A stretch of 64,000 bases of DNA from Streptomyces cyanogenus (lineage in GTDB: Bacteria; Actinomycetota; Actinomycetes; Streptomycetales; Streptomycetaceae), in the NCBI RefSeq assembly GCF_017526105.1, contig NZ_CP071839.1:2346501-2410500 (forward strand). The letters run 5' to 3'. This document shows positions 24,906 through 35,155 of the stretch, piece by piece. Positions within the stretch are counted from its first letter, which is position 1; every line of letters begins with the position of its first letter. The notes beneath the pieces are model-generated. The model saw only the letters and a list, made by a program, of their open reading frames with translations. It was not told where the DNA came from and did not search any database. The position numbers and the translations under genes were made by a program.

Positions 24906-26993
24906 GTGAGCACCAAGCCGACCACCACAGACCTTGAGTGGACCGAGCTGGACCAGCGGGCCGTGGACACCGCCCGTGTCCTGGCCGCAGACGCCGTACA
25001 GAAGGTCGGCAACGGCCATCCCGGTACGGCGATGAGCCTGGCCCCGGCCGCCTACACCCTCTTCCAGAAGGTGATGCGGCACGACCCGGCCGACCCCGAG
25101 TGGGTGGGGCGCGACCGCTTCGTGCTGTCCGCCGGCCACTCGTCCCTGACCCTCTACACCCAGCTCTACCTGGCCGGTTTCGGCCTGGAGCTGGACGACC
25201 TGAAGGCGTTCCGCACGTGGGGTTCGAAGACCCCGGGTCACCCGGAGTACGGGCACACCAAGGGTGTCGAGACCACCACGGGCCCGCTGGGCCAGGGTGT
25301 GGCCAACGCGGTGGGCATGGCGATGGCCGCCCGCTACGAGCGCGGTCTGTTCGACCCGGAGGCCCCGGCCGGCGAGTCGCCCTTCGACCACTTCGTCTAC
25401 TGCATCGCCGGTGACGGCTGCCTCCAGGAGGGCATCTCCGCCGAGGCGTCCTCGCTGGCCGGCCACCAGAAGCTGGGCAACCTGATCCTGCTGTGGGACG
25501 ACAACCACATCTCGATCGAGGGCGACACCGAGACGGCCGTCTCCGAGGACACCGTCAAGCGGTACGAGGCCTACGGCTGGCACGTGCAGCGGGTGGAGGC
25601 CAAGGCCGACGGCGACCTGGATCCGCAGGCGATCTTCGCCGCGATCCAGGAGGCGAAGAAGGTCACGGACAAGCCGTCCTTCATCGCGATGCGCTCGATC
25701 ATCGCCTGGCCGGCCCCGAACGCGCAGAACACCGAGGCCGCGCACGGCTCGGCGCTGGGCGAGGAGGAGGTCGCGGCCACCAAGCGCGTCCTCGGCTTCG
25801 ACCCGGAGCAGACCTTCGAGGTCGCCGACGAGGTCATCGCGCACACCCGCAGGGCGCTGGAGCGGGGTGCCGAGGCGAAGGCCGAGTGGGAGAAGTCCCT
25901 CCAGGTGTGGCGGGACGCCAACCCCGAGCGGGCCGCCGAGTTCGACCGGATCGCCAAGGGCGAGCTGCCCACCGGCTGGGAGGAGAAGCTCCCGGTCTTC
26001 GAGCCCGGCAAGGCCGTCGCGACGCGTGCGGCGTCCGGCAAGGTGCTGCAGGCGCTCGGCGCGGTGATCCCCGAGCTGTGGGGCGGCTCCGCCGACCTCG
26101 CCGGCTCGAACAACACCACGATCGACAAGGACAGCTCGTTCCTGCCCGAGGGCAACCCGCTGCCGGAGGCCAACCCGTACGGCCGCACGATCCACTTCGG
26201 TATCCGCGAGCACTCCATGGGCGCGGAGCTGAACGGCATCACCCTGCACGGCAACACGCGTGTCTACGGCGGCACCTTCCTCGTCTTCTCCGACTACATG
26301 CGCAACGCCGTGCGCCTGTCGGCCCTGATGCACCTGCCGGTGACGTACGTGTGGACGCACGACTCCATCGGCCTCGGCGAGGACGGCCCCACCCACCAGC
26401 CGGTCGAGCACCTGGCCTCGCTGCGCGCCATCCCGGGCCTGAACATCGTGCGTCCGGCGGACGCCAACGAGACCGCGATCGCCTGGCGCGAGATCCTCAA
26501 GCGCTGGACCAAGGAGTTCGGCAAGGGCCAGCCGCACGGCCTCGCGCTCACCCGCCAGGGCGTGCCGACGTACGAGCCGAACGAGGACGCCGCTCGTGGC
26601 GGCTACGTCCTGTTCGAGGCCGAGGGCGGCGAGCCGCAGGTGATCCTGATCGCCACCGGTTCCGAGGTGCACGTGGCCGTCGAGGCCCGTGAGCGGCTCC
26701 AGGCCGAGGGCGTCCCGACACGGGTCGTGTCCATGCCCTCGGTGGAGTGGTTCGAGCAGCAGGACCAGGGGTACCGGGACTCCGTACTGCCGCCGTCCGT
26801 CAGGGCCCGGGTCGCCGTGGAGGCGGGCGTCGGCCTGACGTGGCACAAGTACGTGGGGGACGCCGGCCGCATCGTTTCGCTGGAGCACTTCGGTGCTTCC
26901 GCCGATGCCAAGGTCCTCTTCAAGGAGTTCGGCTTCACCGGGGAGAACGTGGCCGCGAAGGCGCGGGAATCCCTCGCCGACGCCCAGCGCTGA
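24906..26993 (+). CDS. tkt: Transketolase
   Basis: A 695-residue TPP enzyme of the non-oxidative pentose phosphate pathway. TPP/metal-binding region GDGCLQEGISAEASSLAGH, substrate loop GHPGTAMSLAP, the pyrimidine-domain HFGIREHSMGAELNG with the catalytic Glu, and the C-terminal domain are all present at full length. Start GTG 24906. It is the first gene of the operon tkt-tal-zwf-opcA-pgl. Confidence 0.95.
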   Translation: MSTKPTTTDLEWTELDQRAVDTARVLAADAVQKVGNGHPGTAMSLAPAAYTLFQKVMRHDPADPEWVGRDRFVLSAGHSSLTLYTQLYLAGFGLELDDLKAFRTWGSKTPGHPEYGHTKGVETTTGPLGQGVANAVGMAMAARYERGLFDPEAPAGESPFDHFVYCIAGDGCLQEGISAEASSLAGHQKLGNLILLWDDNHISIEGDTETAVSEDTVKRYEAYGWHVQRVEAKADGDLDPQAIFAAIQEAKKVTDKPSFIAMRSIIAWPAPNAQNTEAAHGSALGEEEVAATKRVLGFDPEQTFEVADEVIAHTRRALERGAEAKAEWEKSLQVWRDANPERAAEFDRIAKGELPTGWEEKLPVFEPGKAVATRAASGKVLQALGAVIPELWGGSADLAGSNNTTIDKDSSFLPEGNPLPEANPYGRTIHFGIREHSMGAELNGITLHGNTRVYGGTFLVFSDYMRNAVRLSALMHLPVTYVWTHDSIGLGEDGPTHQPVEHLASLRAIPGLNIVRPADANETAIAWREILKRWTKEFGKGQPHGLALTRQGVPTYEPNEDAARGGYVLFEAEGGEPQVILIATGSEVHVAVEARERLQAEGVPTRVVSMPSVEWFEQQDQGYRDSVLPPSVRARVAVEAGVGLTWHKYVGDAGRIVSLEHFGASADAKVLFKEFGFTGENVAAKARESLADAQR

Positions 26994-27026
26994 CGCTCAC
27001 ATACGACACGTAGGAGATGTAATTCC

Positions 27027-28145
27027 ATGACAGACGCACTCAAGCGCCTCTCCGAGGAAGGCGTCGCGATCTGGCTGGACGACCTGTCGCGCAAGCGGAT
27101 CACGTCCGGCAACCTCGCCGAGCTGATCGACCAGCAGCACGTCGTGGGCGTCACCACCAACCCGACGATCTTCCAGAAGGCGATCTCGCAGGGCGACGGC
27201 TACGACCAGCAGCTGTCGGACCTCGCCGCCCGCAAGGTCACCGTCGAAGAGGCCATCCGCATGATCACCACGGCGGACGTCCGCGACGCCGCCGACATCC
27301 TGCGCCCGGTCTTCGACGCCACGAACGGCCAGGACGGCCGGGTCTCCATCGAGGTCGACCCCCGTCTCGCGCACAACGAGCACGCCACCGTCGCCGAGGC
27401 CAAGCAGCTGGCCTGGCTGGTGGACCGCCCGAACACCCTCATCAAGATCCCGGCCACCATGGCGGGCGTCCCGGCGATCACCGAGGTCATCGGCCGCGGC
27501 ATCAGCGTCAACGTCACGCTGATCTTCTCGCTGGAGCGCTACCGCGCGGTCATGGACGCCTACCTGAGCGGTCTGGAGAAGGCCAAGGAGCGCGGCCTGG
27601 ACCTGTCCAAGATCCACTCGGTGGCGTCCTTCTTCGTGTCCCGCGTGGACACCGAGATCGACAAGCGCCTGGACTCGATCGGCACCGACGAGGCCAAGGC
27701 GCTGCGCGGCAAGGCCGCCGTCGCCAACGCGCGGCTGGCGTACCAGGCGTACGAGGAGGTCTTCTCCTCGGACCGCTGGAGCGCGCTGGAGAACGCGGGC
27801 GCCAACAAGCAGCGTCCGCTGTGGGCGTCGACCGGCGTGAAGGACCCGGCGTACCCGGACACCCTGTACGTCACCGAGCTGGTCGCCCCGAACACGGTCA
27901 ACACCATGCCGGAGGCCACGCTGGAGGCCACCGAGGACCACGGCGAGATCACCGGCAACACCATCGCCGGCACCTACGAGCAGGCGCGCGCCGACCTCGA
28001 CGCGCTGGAGAAGCTCGGCATCTCCTACGACGACGTCGTGCAGGTGCTGGAGGACGAGGGCGTCGAGAAGTTCGAGGCGTCCTGGAACGACCTGCTCAAG
28101 TCGACCCAGGCGGAGCTCGAGCGCCTCGCCCCTTCGGAGGGCTGA
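27027..28145 (+). CDS. tal: Transaldolase
   Basis: A 372-residue transaldolase of the actinobacterial long type. The Schiff-base lysine is in [16 protein letters not shown], and the N-terminal motif [15 protein letters not shown] is present. It transfers a three-carbon dihydroxyacetone unit between sugar phosphates. It lies 33 nt after tkt and is followed immediately by zwf, so all are probably co-transcribed. Confidence 0.95.
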   Translation: MTDALKRLSEEGVAIWLDDLSRKRITSGNLAELIDQQHVVGVTTNPTIFQKAISQGDGYDQQLSDLAARKVTVEEAIRMITTADVRDAADILRPVFDATNGQDGRVSIEVDPRLAHNEHATVAEAKQLAWLVDRPNTLIKIPATMAGVPAITEVIGRGISVNVTLIFSLERYRAVMDAYLSGLEKAKERGLDLSKIHSVASFFVSRVDTEIDKRLDSIGTDEAKALRGKAAVANARLAYQAYEEVFSSDRWSALENAGANKQRPLWASTGVKDPAYPDTLYVTELVAPNTVNTMPEATLEATEDHGEITGNTIAGTYEQARADLDALEKLGISYDDVVQVLEDEGVEKFEASWNDLLKSTQAELERLAPSEG

Positions 28146-28146
28146 G

Positions 28147-29685
28147 TTGTCACCCGTTTCCGGTTCCGGAGCGAACCCGCTTCGTGACCCGGCCGACCGA
28201 CGGCTCCCGCGCATCGCGGGGCCGTCGGGCCTGGTCATCTTCGGCGTCACGGGCGACCTGTCGCGCAAGAAGCTGATGCCCGCGGTGTACGACCTCGCCA
28301 ACCGGGGTCTGCTGCCGCCGGGCTTCTCACTGGTGGGCTTCGCCCGCCGCGACTGGGAGCACGAGGACTTCGCCGAGGTCGTCCACGACGCGGTCAAGGA
28401 GCACTCGCGCACTCCCTTCCGCGAGGAGGTCTGGCAGCAGCTCCTCCAGGGGATGCGCTTCGTGCAGGGCACCTTCGACGACGACGAGGCGTTCGAGCGG
28501 CTGCGCGCCACCATCGAGGAGCTGGACAAGGCACAGGGCACGGGCGGGAACTTCGCCTTCTACCTGTCGGTGCCGCCCCGCTCCTTCCCGGTGGTCATCC
28601 AGCAGCTGAAGAAGCACGGTCTGGCCGACCAGACCGGTGGTTCCTGGCGGCGCGCGGTCATCGAGAAGCCGTTCGGGCACGACCTGGCGTCGGCCGAGGA
28701 GCTGAACAAGGTCGTGCACGAGGTGTTCGAGCCGGAACAGGTCTTCCGGATCGACCACTACCTCGGCAAGGAGACCGTCCAGAACATCCTGGCACTGCGC
28801 TTCGCCAACACGATGTTCGAGCCGATCTGGAACCGGTCCTTCGTGGACCACGTGCAGATCACGATGGCCGAGGACATCGGCATCGGCGGCCGGGCCGGCT
28901 ACTACGACGGCATCGGCGCCGCCCGTGACGTCATCCAGAACCACCTGCTCCAGCTCATGGCCCTCACGGCCATGGAGGAGCCCGCCTCCTTCGACGCGGA
29001 CGCGCTGGCCGCGGAGAAGGAGAAGGTGCTCGGCGCCGTCCGGCTGCCGAAGGACCTGGGCGCCAACACCGTGCGCGGGCAGTACGCGGCGGGCTGGCAG
29101 GGCGGCCAGAAGGTCATCGGCTACCTCGAAGAGGAGGGCATCGACGCCAAGTCGAAGACCGACACCTACGCCGCGGTCAAGCTGGAGATCGACAACCGCC
29201 GCTGGGCGGGCGTCCCCTTCTACCTGCGCACCGGCAAGCGCCTCGGCCGCCGGGTCACCGAGATCGCGGTCGTCTTCCAGCGGGCCCCGCACTCCCCCTT
29301 CGACACCACGGCGACGGAGGAGCTGGGCCAGAACGCGATCGTCATCCGCGTCCAGCCGGACGAGGGCGTCACGGTCCGCTTCGGTTCCAAGGTGCCGGGC
29401 ACCTCGATGGAGATCCGGGACGTCTCCATGGACTTCGCCTACGGCGAGTCGTTCACGGAGTCCAGCCCGGAGGCGTACGAGCGGCTCATCCTGGACGTGC
29501 TGCTCGGCGACGCCAACCTCTTCCCGCGCACGGAGGAGGTCGAGCTGTCCTGGAAGATCCTCGACCCGATCGAGGAGTACTGGGACAAGCACGGCAGGCC
29601 CGCGCAGTACAAGTCGGGCACCTGGGGTCCCGTGGAGGCGGACGAGATGCTCGCACGAGACGGACGGAGCTGGCGGCGGCCATGA
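28147..29685 (+). CDS. zwf: Glucose-6-phosphate 1-dehydrogenase
   Basis: A 512-residue NADP-dependent enzyme that commits glucose 6-phosphate to the oxidative pentose phosphate route. NADP-binding region VIFGVTGDLSRKKLMPAVYDL and active-site RIDHYLGKETVQN are present. The start is TTG 28147, one base after the tal stop, which is unusual; no better start is near the expected N-terminus. It overlaps opcA by 4 nt. Confidence 0.94.
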   Translation: MSPVSGSGANPLRDPADRRLPRIAGPSGLVIFGVTGDLSRKKLMPAVYDLANRGLLPPGFSLVGFARRDWEHEDFAEVVHDAVKEHSRTPFREEVWQQLLQGMRFVQGTFDDDEAFERLRATIEELDKAQGTGGNFAFYLSVPPRSFPVVIQQLKKHGLADQTGGSWRRAVIEKPFGHDLASAEELNKVVHEVFEPEQVFRIDHYLGKETVQNILALRFANTMFEPIWNRSFVDHVQITMAEDIGIGGRAGYYDGIGAARDVIQNHLLQLMALTAMEEPASFDADALAAEKEKVLGAVRLPKDLGANTVRGQYAAGWQGGQKVIGYLEEEGIDAKSKTDTYAAVKLEIDNRRWAGVPFYLRTGKRLGRRVTEIAVVFQRAPHSPFDTTATEELGQNAIVIRVQPDEGVTVRFGSKVPGTSMEIRDVSMDFAYGESFTESSPEAYERLILDVLLGDANLFPRTEEVELSWKILDPIEEYWDKHGRPAQYKSGTWGPVEADEMLARDGRSWRRP

Positions 29686-30746
29686 AGATAGACCTGACCG
29701 ACACCACCGCCGGAGAGATCAACAAGGCGCTCGTGCAGGGCCGCCGCGCCATCGGCACGCCCGCCGTCGGCATGGTCCTCACCCTGGTCATCGTCACCGA
29801 CGAGGAGAACGCCTACGACGCCCTGAAGGCCGCCAACGACGCCTCGCGCGAGCACCCCTCGCGCACGCTGGTGGTCATCAAGCGGGTCTCGCGTTCGCCG
29901 CGTGACCGTACGTCCTCGCGGCTGGATGCCGAGGTGCGGGTGGGCGCGGAGGCGGGCACCGGCGAGACGGTCGTGCTGCGGCTGTACGGCGAGGCCGCGG
30001 ACCACGCCGACTCGGTGGTGCTGCCGCTGCTGCTGCCGGACGCCCCGGTGGTCGTGTGGTGGCCGGTGAACGCCCCGCTCGACCCGGCGAAGGACCCGCT
30101 GGGCGCGCTCGCCCAGCGCCGGGTCACCGACAGCTACGCCGCCGAGCAGCCGGTGCGGGAGCTGTCCGCCCGTGCCTCGGCCTACACGCCCGGCGACACC
30201 GACCTGTCCTGGACCCGGATCACGCCGTGGCGCTCGATGCTGGCGGCGGCCCTGGACCAGGTCACCTGTCAGGTGGAGGCCGTCGAGGTGGAGGGCGAGG
30301 AGTTCAACCCGAGCTGTGAGCTGCTGGCGATGTGGCTCGCGGACCGGCTGGACGTGCCCGTGAAGCGTTCGCTGTCCTCCGGTCCGGGTCTGACGGCGGT
30401 CCGCATGGACACCAGCCAGGGCCCGATCGTGCTGGACCGGGCCGACGGCTCGCTGGCCACGCTGTCCATCGAGGGCCAGCCGGCCCGCGCGGTGGCGCTG
30501 AAGCGGCGGGACACCGCCGAGCTGATCGCGGAGGAGCTGCGCCGGCTGGACCCGGACGACACCTACGCGTCGGCGCTGCGTTACGGCGTGGAGCGGCTGC
30601 ACGCGGTTCCGCAGCAGGCGTCCGAGGCCCCGGCCGAACCGGTCGCGGAACCGGAACCGGTCGAGGAGGCGGCCAAGGCCCCCGCGAAGAAGGCGGCGGC
30701 CAAGACCGCGAAGAAGGCACCGGCGAGGAAGGCGGCGGCGAAGTGA
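29682..30746 (+). CDS. opcA: Glucose-6-phosphate dehydrogenase assembly protein OpcA
   Basis: A 354-residue OpcA, which activates or assembles Zwf in actinobacteria and cyanobacteria. Core motifs DTTAGEINKALVQGRRAIG and DAPVVVWWPVNAPLDPAKDPLG fit. The C-terminal ~45 residues are an Ala/Lys/Glu-rich tail (KKAAAKTAKKAPARKAAAK), a low-complexity extension probably disordered. ATG 29682 overlaps the zwf stop. Confidence 0.92.
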   Translation: MKIDLTDTTAGEINKALVQGRRAIGTPAVGMVLTLVIVTDEENAYDALKAANDASREHPSRTLVVIKRVSRSPRDRTSSRLDAEVRVGAEAGTGETVVLRLYGEAADHADSVVLPLLLPDAPVVVWWPVNAPLDPAKDPLGALAQRRVTDSYAAEQPVRELSARASAYTPGDTDLSWTRITPWRSMLAAALDQVTCQVEAVEVEGEEFNPSCELLAMWLADRLDVPVKRSLSSGPGLTAVRMDTSQGPIVLDRADGSLATLSIEGQPARAVALKRRDTAELIAEELRRLDPDDTYASALRYGVERLHAVPQQASEAPAEPVAEPEPVEEAAKAPAKKAAAKTAKKAPARKAAAK

Positions 30747-31525
30747 GCACTCCGCAGCTGGTCGTCCACCACGACAAGGAGCTGATGGCGCAGGCCGCCG
30801 CGGCCCGCCTGATCACGAAGATCGTGGATGCGCAGGCCTCCCGGGGCACCGCGTCCGTGGTCCTCACAGGCGGCCGCAACGGCAACGGCCTGCTGGCCGC
30901 GCTGGCGGCGGCTCCCGCCCGGGACGCCGTCGACTGGGGCCGCCTGGACCTGTGGTGGGGCGACGAGCGCTACCTCCCCGAGGGCGACCCCGAGCGCAAT
31001 GTCACGCAGGCCCGCCAGGCCCTGCTGGACTCGGTGCCGCTGGACCCGGAGCGCGTGCACGCCATGCCCGCCTCCGACGGCCCGTACGGTACGGACGTCG
31101 ACGCGGCGGCCGAGGCGTACGCGACGGAGCTGGCGAAGGCGGCCGGCCCGGAGAACCATGGCGCGGTGCCCACCTTCGACGTCCTGATGCTGGGCGTCGG
31201 CCCGGACACCCATGTGGCCTCGCTCTTCCCGGAGCTGCCCGCGGTCCGGGAGACGGAGCGCACGGTGGTCGGCGTGCACGGCGCCCCGAAGCCCCCGCCG
31301 ACCCGGATCTCCCTCACCCTCCCGGCGATCCGCGCGGCCCGTGAGGTCTGGCTCCTCGCGGCCGGCGAGGACAAGGCGGAGGCCGCGGCCATCGCCCTGT
31401 CGGGCGCGGGCGAGATCCAGGCGCCGGCGGCGGGCGCGTACGGCCGCTCGCGCACCCTGTGGCTCCTGGACTCGGCGGCGGCCTCCCAGCTGCCGAGGTC
31501 GCTGTATCCGCCGGCGTCTCCGTGA
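30743..31525 (+). CDS. pgl: 6-phosphogluconolactonase
   Basis: GTG 30743 overlaps the opcA stop (GTGA). The 260-residue protein shows the family signature WWGDERYLPEGDPERN and LGVGPDTHVASLFPE. It hydrolyses 6-phosphogluconolactone, the product of Zwf, and closes the operon. Confidence 0.93.
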   Translation: MSTPQLVVHHDKELMAQAAAARLITKIVDAQASRGTASVVLTGGRNGNGLLAALAAAPARDAVDWGRLDLWWGDERYLPEGDPERNVTQARQALLDSVPLDPERVHAMPASDGPYGTDVDAAAEAYATELAKAAGPENHGAVPTFDVLMLGVGPDTHVASLFPELPAVRETERTVVGVHGAPKPPPTRISLTLPAIRAAREVWLLAAGEDKAEAAAIALSGAGEIQAPAAGAYGRSRTLWLLDSAAASQLPRSLYPPASP

Positions 31526-31544
31526 CGCTCGGACGGGTGTAGCC

Positions 31545-31570
31545 GCGGCGGGGGTTCCGGCCCCCGCCGC
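31545..31570. terminator. Terminator after the pentose phosphate operon
   Basis: GCGGCGGGGG (31545-31554) pairs with CCCCCGCCGC (31561-31570) around TTCCGG. It lies between the convergent pgl and permease genes and probably works in both directions. Confidence 0.85.
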
Positions 31571-31572
31571 CG

Positions 31573-32412
31573 CTATTTCACCGACCCCGCCATCACGCCC
31601 TGCACGAAGTGCCGCTGGAAGGCGAAGAACACCACGACCGGCACGATCAGAGACAGGAAGGCGCCCGGCGCCAGGACGTCGATGTTGCTGCCGAACTGGC
31701 GGATCTGGGACTGGAGTTGCACGGTCAGCGGCTGGGAGGAGCTGTCCGCGAAGAGCAGGGCGACCAGCATGTCGTTCCAGACCCACAGGAACTGGAAGAT
31801 GGCGAGCGAGGCGATCGCGGGGCGGCCCACCGGCAGGACCAGCCGGGTGAAGATGCGCCACTCGCTGCCGCCGTCCATCCGGGCCGCCTCCAGCATCTCC
31901 TTCGGAATGTCCGCGAAGTAGTTGCGGAGCAGGAAGACGGCGAAGGGCAGGCCGTAGGCGACGTGGAAGAGGACGACCCCGGGGATCGTGCCGAACAGGC
32001 CCAGCGCGCCGAAGAGTTTGGCGACGGGCAGCAGGCCGATCTGCACCGGCACCACCAACAGGGCCACCACCAGCAGGAACAGGGGCTCCCGGAACGGGAA
32101 GTCCAGCCAGGCGAAGGCGTATCCGGCGAGGGCCGCGATGACCACCACCAGGGTGGTGGCCGGCACCGAGATCAGCACGGTGTTCCAGAAGGCCTGGGTG
32201 ATGCCCGCGTTCTTCAGCAGCGCCGCGTAGTTGTCGAAGGACAGCTGGCCGGGGCCGGCCAGCGCCGTCCACCAGCCGCCCTTCGCGGTGTCCTGGGCCG
32301 AGCGCAGGGAGGACACGAACAGTCCGGCCAGCGGGGTCAGCCAGACCAGGCCGATGACCACCAGGAAGGCCTGCACCAGGCCGCTGCCCAGGCCGCGCCT
32401 GATTGCGTTCAT
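31573..32412 (-). CDS. Sugar ABC transporter permease, MalG/AglG-type
   Basis: A 279-residue inner-membrane permease with six hydrophobic segments. The EAA loop EAARMDGGSEWRIFTRLVLP contacts the ATPase. It pairs with the MalF-type permease 10 nt upstream. No dedicated ATPase is encoded here; Streptomyces sugar systems of this type use the shared MsiK ATPase encoded elsewhere. Confidence 0.9.
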   Translation of the reverse strand: MNAIRRGLGSGLVQAFLVVIGLVWLTPLAGLFVSSLRSAQDTAKGGWWTALAGPGQLSFDNYAALLKNAGITQAFWNTVLISVPATTLVVVIAALAGYAFAWLDFPFREPLFLLVVALLVVPVQIGLLPVAKLFGALGLFGTIPGVVLFHVAYGLPFAVFLLRNYFADIPKEMLEAARMDGGSEWRIFTRLVLPVGRPAIASLAIFQFLWVWNDMLVALLFADSSSQPLTVQLQSQIRQFGSNIDVLAPGAFLSLIVPVVVFFAFQRHFVQGVMAGSVK

Positions 32413-32422
32413 CGCTGACTCC

Positions 32423-33775
32423 TCATCGCTGACTGTTGCGGAAACGGCGGACGTTGAAGACCATCGCGGGGATCACCAGGAGCAGGAGCAGCACGCCGAG
32501 GGCGCTGCCGAGGCCCTGGTCGTTGCCGCCGCCGAAGGAGACCAGCCACATCTGGGTGGCGAGGACGGTGGCGTCCTCCTGCACCGGGCCGGGCGCGATG
32601 ATGTAGACGAGGTCGAAGACCTTCATCACGTTGATCACCAGGGTCACGAAGACCACGGTGAGCACGGGCGCGAGCAGCGGGACGGTGATCCGGCGGAAGA
32701 TCTGCCACTCGTTGGCCCCGTCCATCCGGGCGGCCTCCAGGGCGTCACGGGGGAGCGTGGAGAGGCCCGCGCCGATCAGGACCATCGCGAAACCGGTCCA
32801 GATCCACAGGTAGGCGCCGATGATCGCGGGGGTGACGAGGGTGGGGCCGAGCCAGGAGACGCCCTGGTAGGGCGGGGCGAAGTTCGACTCGGGCAGTTTC
32901 ACCGTGTACGAGCCCCGGTCCAGCCCGGAGAAGCGGAAGGAGCCGTCGGCGGCGGTGGTCGCGGTCGCGACCGTCTCCCCGTCGCGCACCGCCTGGACCT
33001 TCATGCCGGGCAGGCCGCTCTCCTTGGCGTCGACCCTGCCCTGCTTGCCGCCCCCGCCGGGGGTGAAGTCCAGGTAGACGACGCCGCGCAGTTCGCCGGG
33101 CGCGGCCTTCCGGGCGGCGGCCGTGCGGGCGGGCGAGGCGTTGCCGGGCAGGTCCTTGGGCAGGACGCCGACCATCGGCAGCGTCACCGTGTCACCCGGC
33201 GAGGCGGTCGTACGGTAGGAGCCGTCCCGGTCCTGGGTGAGCAGTCCGGCGCGGCCACGGGCGGTCGGGTAGGTCGACGTGCCCTGGAAGGCGTCGTGGA
33301 CGGAGACGACGGCCGCGTTGAGCACGCCCTTGTCCGGGTCCTCGTCGTAGGCGAGCCGGAAGATGATGCCGGCGGCGAGGAAGGACACCGCCATCGGCAT
33401 GAACAGGAGCAGTTTGAAGGCGGTCGCCCAGCGGACCTTCTCCACCAGGACGGCCAGGATCAGGCCGAGGCCGGTGAGCAGGGCGGGGGCGACGACGACC
33501 CAGATGGTGGTGTTGCGGATGGCCTTCAGGGTCGCCGGGTCGCGGAACATCTCGGCGTAGTTGGCGCCGCCGACGAACCGGGTGCCGGACGCGTCGAAGA
33601 AGCTGCGGCCGACGGAGAACAGCACCGGGTAGACGACGAGGGCGCCGAGCAGGAGCAGCGCGGGGAAGACGAAGAGCAGGGCGATGAGCCGGCCGCGCCG
33701 CCGGCCGCGGCGCACGGGCGCCGGGCCGGCGGCCCGCGGGCCCGCCTGCTGCTTCTCGACAGTGGTGGCGGTCAT
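32423..33775 (-). CDS. Sugar ABC transporter permease, MalF/AglF-type, with inserted extracellular domain
   Basis: From ATG 33775 the product has 450 residues, clearly longer than the usual ~300. The EAA loop is at 347-366 (EAARMDGANEWQIFRRITVP). Between membrane segments, residues about 150-305 form an insertion on the outer face. It includes an SdrD_B/Cna-B-like unit (GLPGMKVQAVRDGE, then TAADGSFRFSGLDRGSYTV). E. coli MalF also has an outer P2 loop, but of a different fold; here the insert may touch the binding protein or wall polymers. Confidence 0.88.
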   Translation of the reverse strand: MTATTVEKQQAGPRAAGPAPVRRGRRRGRLIALLFVFPALLLLGALVVYPVLFSVGRSFFDASGTRFVGGANYAEMFRDPATLKAIRNTTIWVVVAPALLTGLGLILAVLVEKVRWATAFKLLLFMPMAVSFLAAGIIFRLAYDEDPDKGVLNAAVVSVHDAFQGTSTYPTARGRAGLLTQDRDGSYRTTASPGDTVTLPMVGVLPKDLPGNASPARTAAARKAAPGELRGVVYLDFTPGGGGKQGRVDAKESGLPGMKVQAVRDGETVATATTAADGSFRFSGLDRGSYTVKLPESNFAPPYQGVSWLGPTLVTPAIIGAYLWIWTGFAMVLIGAGLSTLPRDALEAARMDGANEWQIFRRITVPLLAPVLTVVFVTLVINVMKVFDLVYIIAPGPVQEDATVLATQMWLVSFGGGNDQGLGSALGVLLLLLVIPAMVFNVRRFRNSQR

Positions 33776-33788
33776 GGTGTGCTGCCGC

Positions 33789-35114
33789 TCAGTCCTGGTA
33801 GGCCTTGGCCGCCGCGGCTTCCAGCTTCGCCGCGGTGCCCTTCGGGTCCGACGGGTCGCGCAGGAAGTCCTGGAGGAGCTTCCACTCGCCGGCCCCCTTG
33901 GTGCCGCCGAAGGCCGCCGGCGCCTGGTCGGACATGTCGAAGCGGACCGAGTCCCCGGCGCCGACGAGGGACTTGGCGGTGGCACGGGTGACGTCGTCGC
34001 CGTACGCGGAGAGGTTCAGCTTCTTGTTCGGGGACAGGAAGCCGCCCGCCTTCGCCCAGACGGCCGCGGCCTCGGGGGTGGCGAGGTACTCCAGGAGCTT
34101 CATGCCGGCCTTGGCGTTCTTGCCGTCCTTGAGGACGACGGCCGCGTCACCGCCGCTGACCACCGGTGCGGTGCCGCCGTCGACCGCGGGGAAGGGGAAG
34201 AAGTTCGCGTCCTTGCCGACGGTCCGGCCGTACTGGTCGTGGGCGACCCCGGCGACGAAGTCGCCCTCGTAGACCATGCCGGCCTCGGGCTTGGGCCCGA
34301 AGACCTTCTCCACGGAGCCGGGGAAGTCGGTGTTCAGGGCCCCCTTCTGACCGCCCGCGATCAGCTGCTTGTCCTTGAACAGCTTGCCGAGGGTGGTGAG
34401 CGCCTTGACCACGGTGGGGTCGGTCCACTTGAGCTTGTGCGCGGCGAGGGCGTCGTACTTCTCGGGGCCGGCCTGGGAGAGGTAGACGTTCTCGAACCAG
34501 TCGGTGAGGGTCCAGCCGTCCTGTCCGGCGACGGCGAAGGCGGCGAGTCCGGAGTCGGAGACGGTGTGCCCGGCCTTGAGCAGGTCGGCGTACGTCTTCG
34601 GGGTCTCGACCCCGGCCTGGGTGAGGGCGTCGGGGCTGTACCAGACCGTCGACTTGTGGGCGGCCTTGAAGTAGAGGCCGTAGAGGGTGCCGTCGACGCT
34701 GCCGTACTTCTGCCACACGGGGGCGTAGCCGGCGTCGATGGTCTGCCGTGCGGTCGGCGAGAGCGGCTTGAGCCAGCCCTTCTTCGCGAACTGCTGGAGG
34801 ACGCCGACCTGCGGGACCATCACCACGTCGGGTGCGTTGCCGCCCTCGATCTTGCTGCCGACGACGGTGGAGACGTTGTCGCCGGTCGACACGAACTGGG
34901 TCTTGGCGCCGGTCTTCTCCGTGAACGCGTCCAGGACCTTCTGGAAGTTCTTCTGCTCGCTGCCGGACCAGACGCCGGCCACGGTGACGGTCTGGCCGCT
35001 CAGGGCCTTGTCGCCGCCACCGGCGGAGACGGGGCCGCCGCCGCAGGCGGTGGCGCCGAGGGCGAGCGCCAGGGCGGTGCAGCTCGTGAGCAGGGTCGTA
35101 CGTCGTCGCATCAT
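33789..35114 (-). CDS. Extracellular sugar-binding lipoprotein (AglE-type)
   Basis: From ATG 35114 (AAAGG upstream) the product has 441 residues. It starts with the signal peptide MMRRRTTLLTSCTALALALG and the lipobox ATAC-GGG, so it is lipid-anchored. The mature part is a family 1 solute-binding protein (VTVAGVWSGSEQKNFQKVLDAF; GGNAPDVVMVPQVG; FPGSVEKVFGPKPEAGMVYEGDF). It delivers an alpha-glucoside or related sugar to the two permeases. Substrate is inferred from the adjacent GH13 gene. Confidence 0.9.
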   Translation of the reverse strand: MMRRRTTLLTSCTALALALGATACGGGPVSAGGGDKALSGQTVTVAGVWSGSEQKNFQKVLDAFTEKTGAKTQFVSTGDNVSTVVGSKIEGGNAPDVVMVPQVGVLQQFAKKGWLKPLSPTARQTIDAGYAPVWQKYGSVDGTLYGLYFKAAHKSTVWYSPDALTQAGVETPKTYADLLKAGHTVSDSGLAAFAVAGQDGWTLTDWFENVYLSQAGPEKYDALAAHKLKWTDPTVVKALTTLGKLFKDKQLIAGGQKGALNTDFPGSVEKVFGPKPEAGMVYEGDFVAGVAHDQYGRTVGKDANFFPFPAVDGGTAPVVSGGDAAVVLKDGKNAKAGMKLLEYLATPEAAAVWAKAGGFLSPNKKLNLSAYGDDVTRATAKSLVGAGDSVRFDMSDQAPAAFGGTKGAGEWKLLQDFLRDPSDPKGTAAKLEAAAAKAYQD

Positions 35115-35155
35115 CGTTGACGGACCTTTCGGATCGGTTGGGGAAACGGGGGGGG

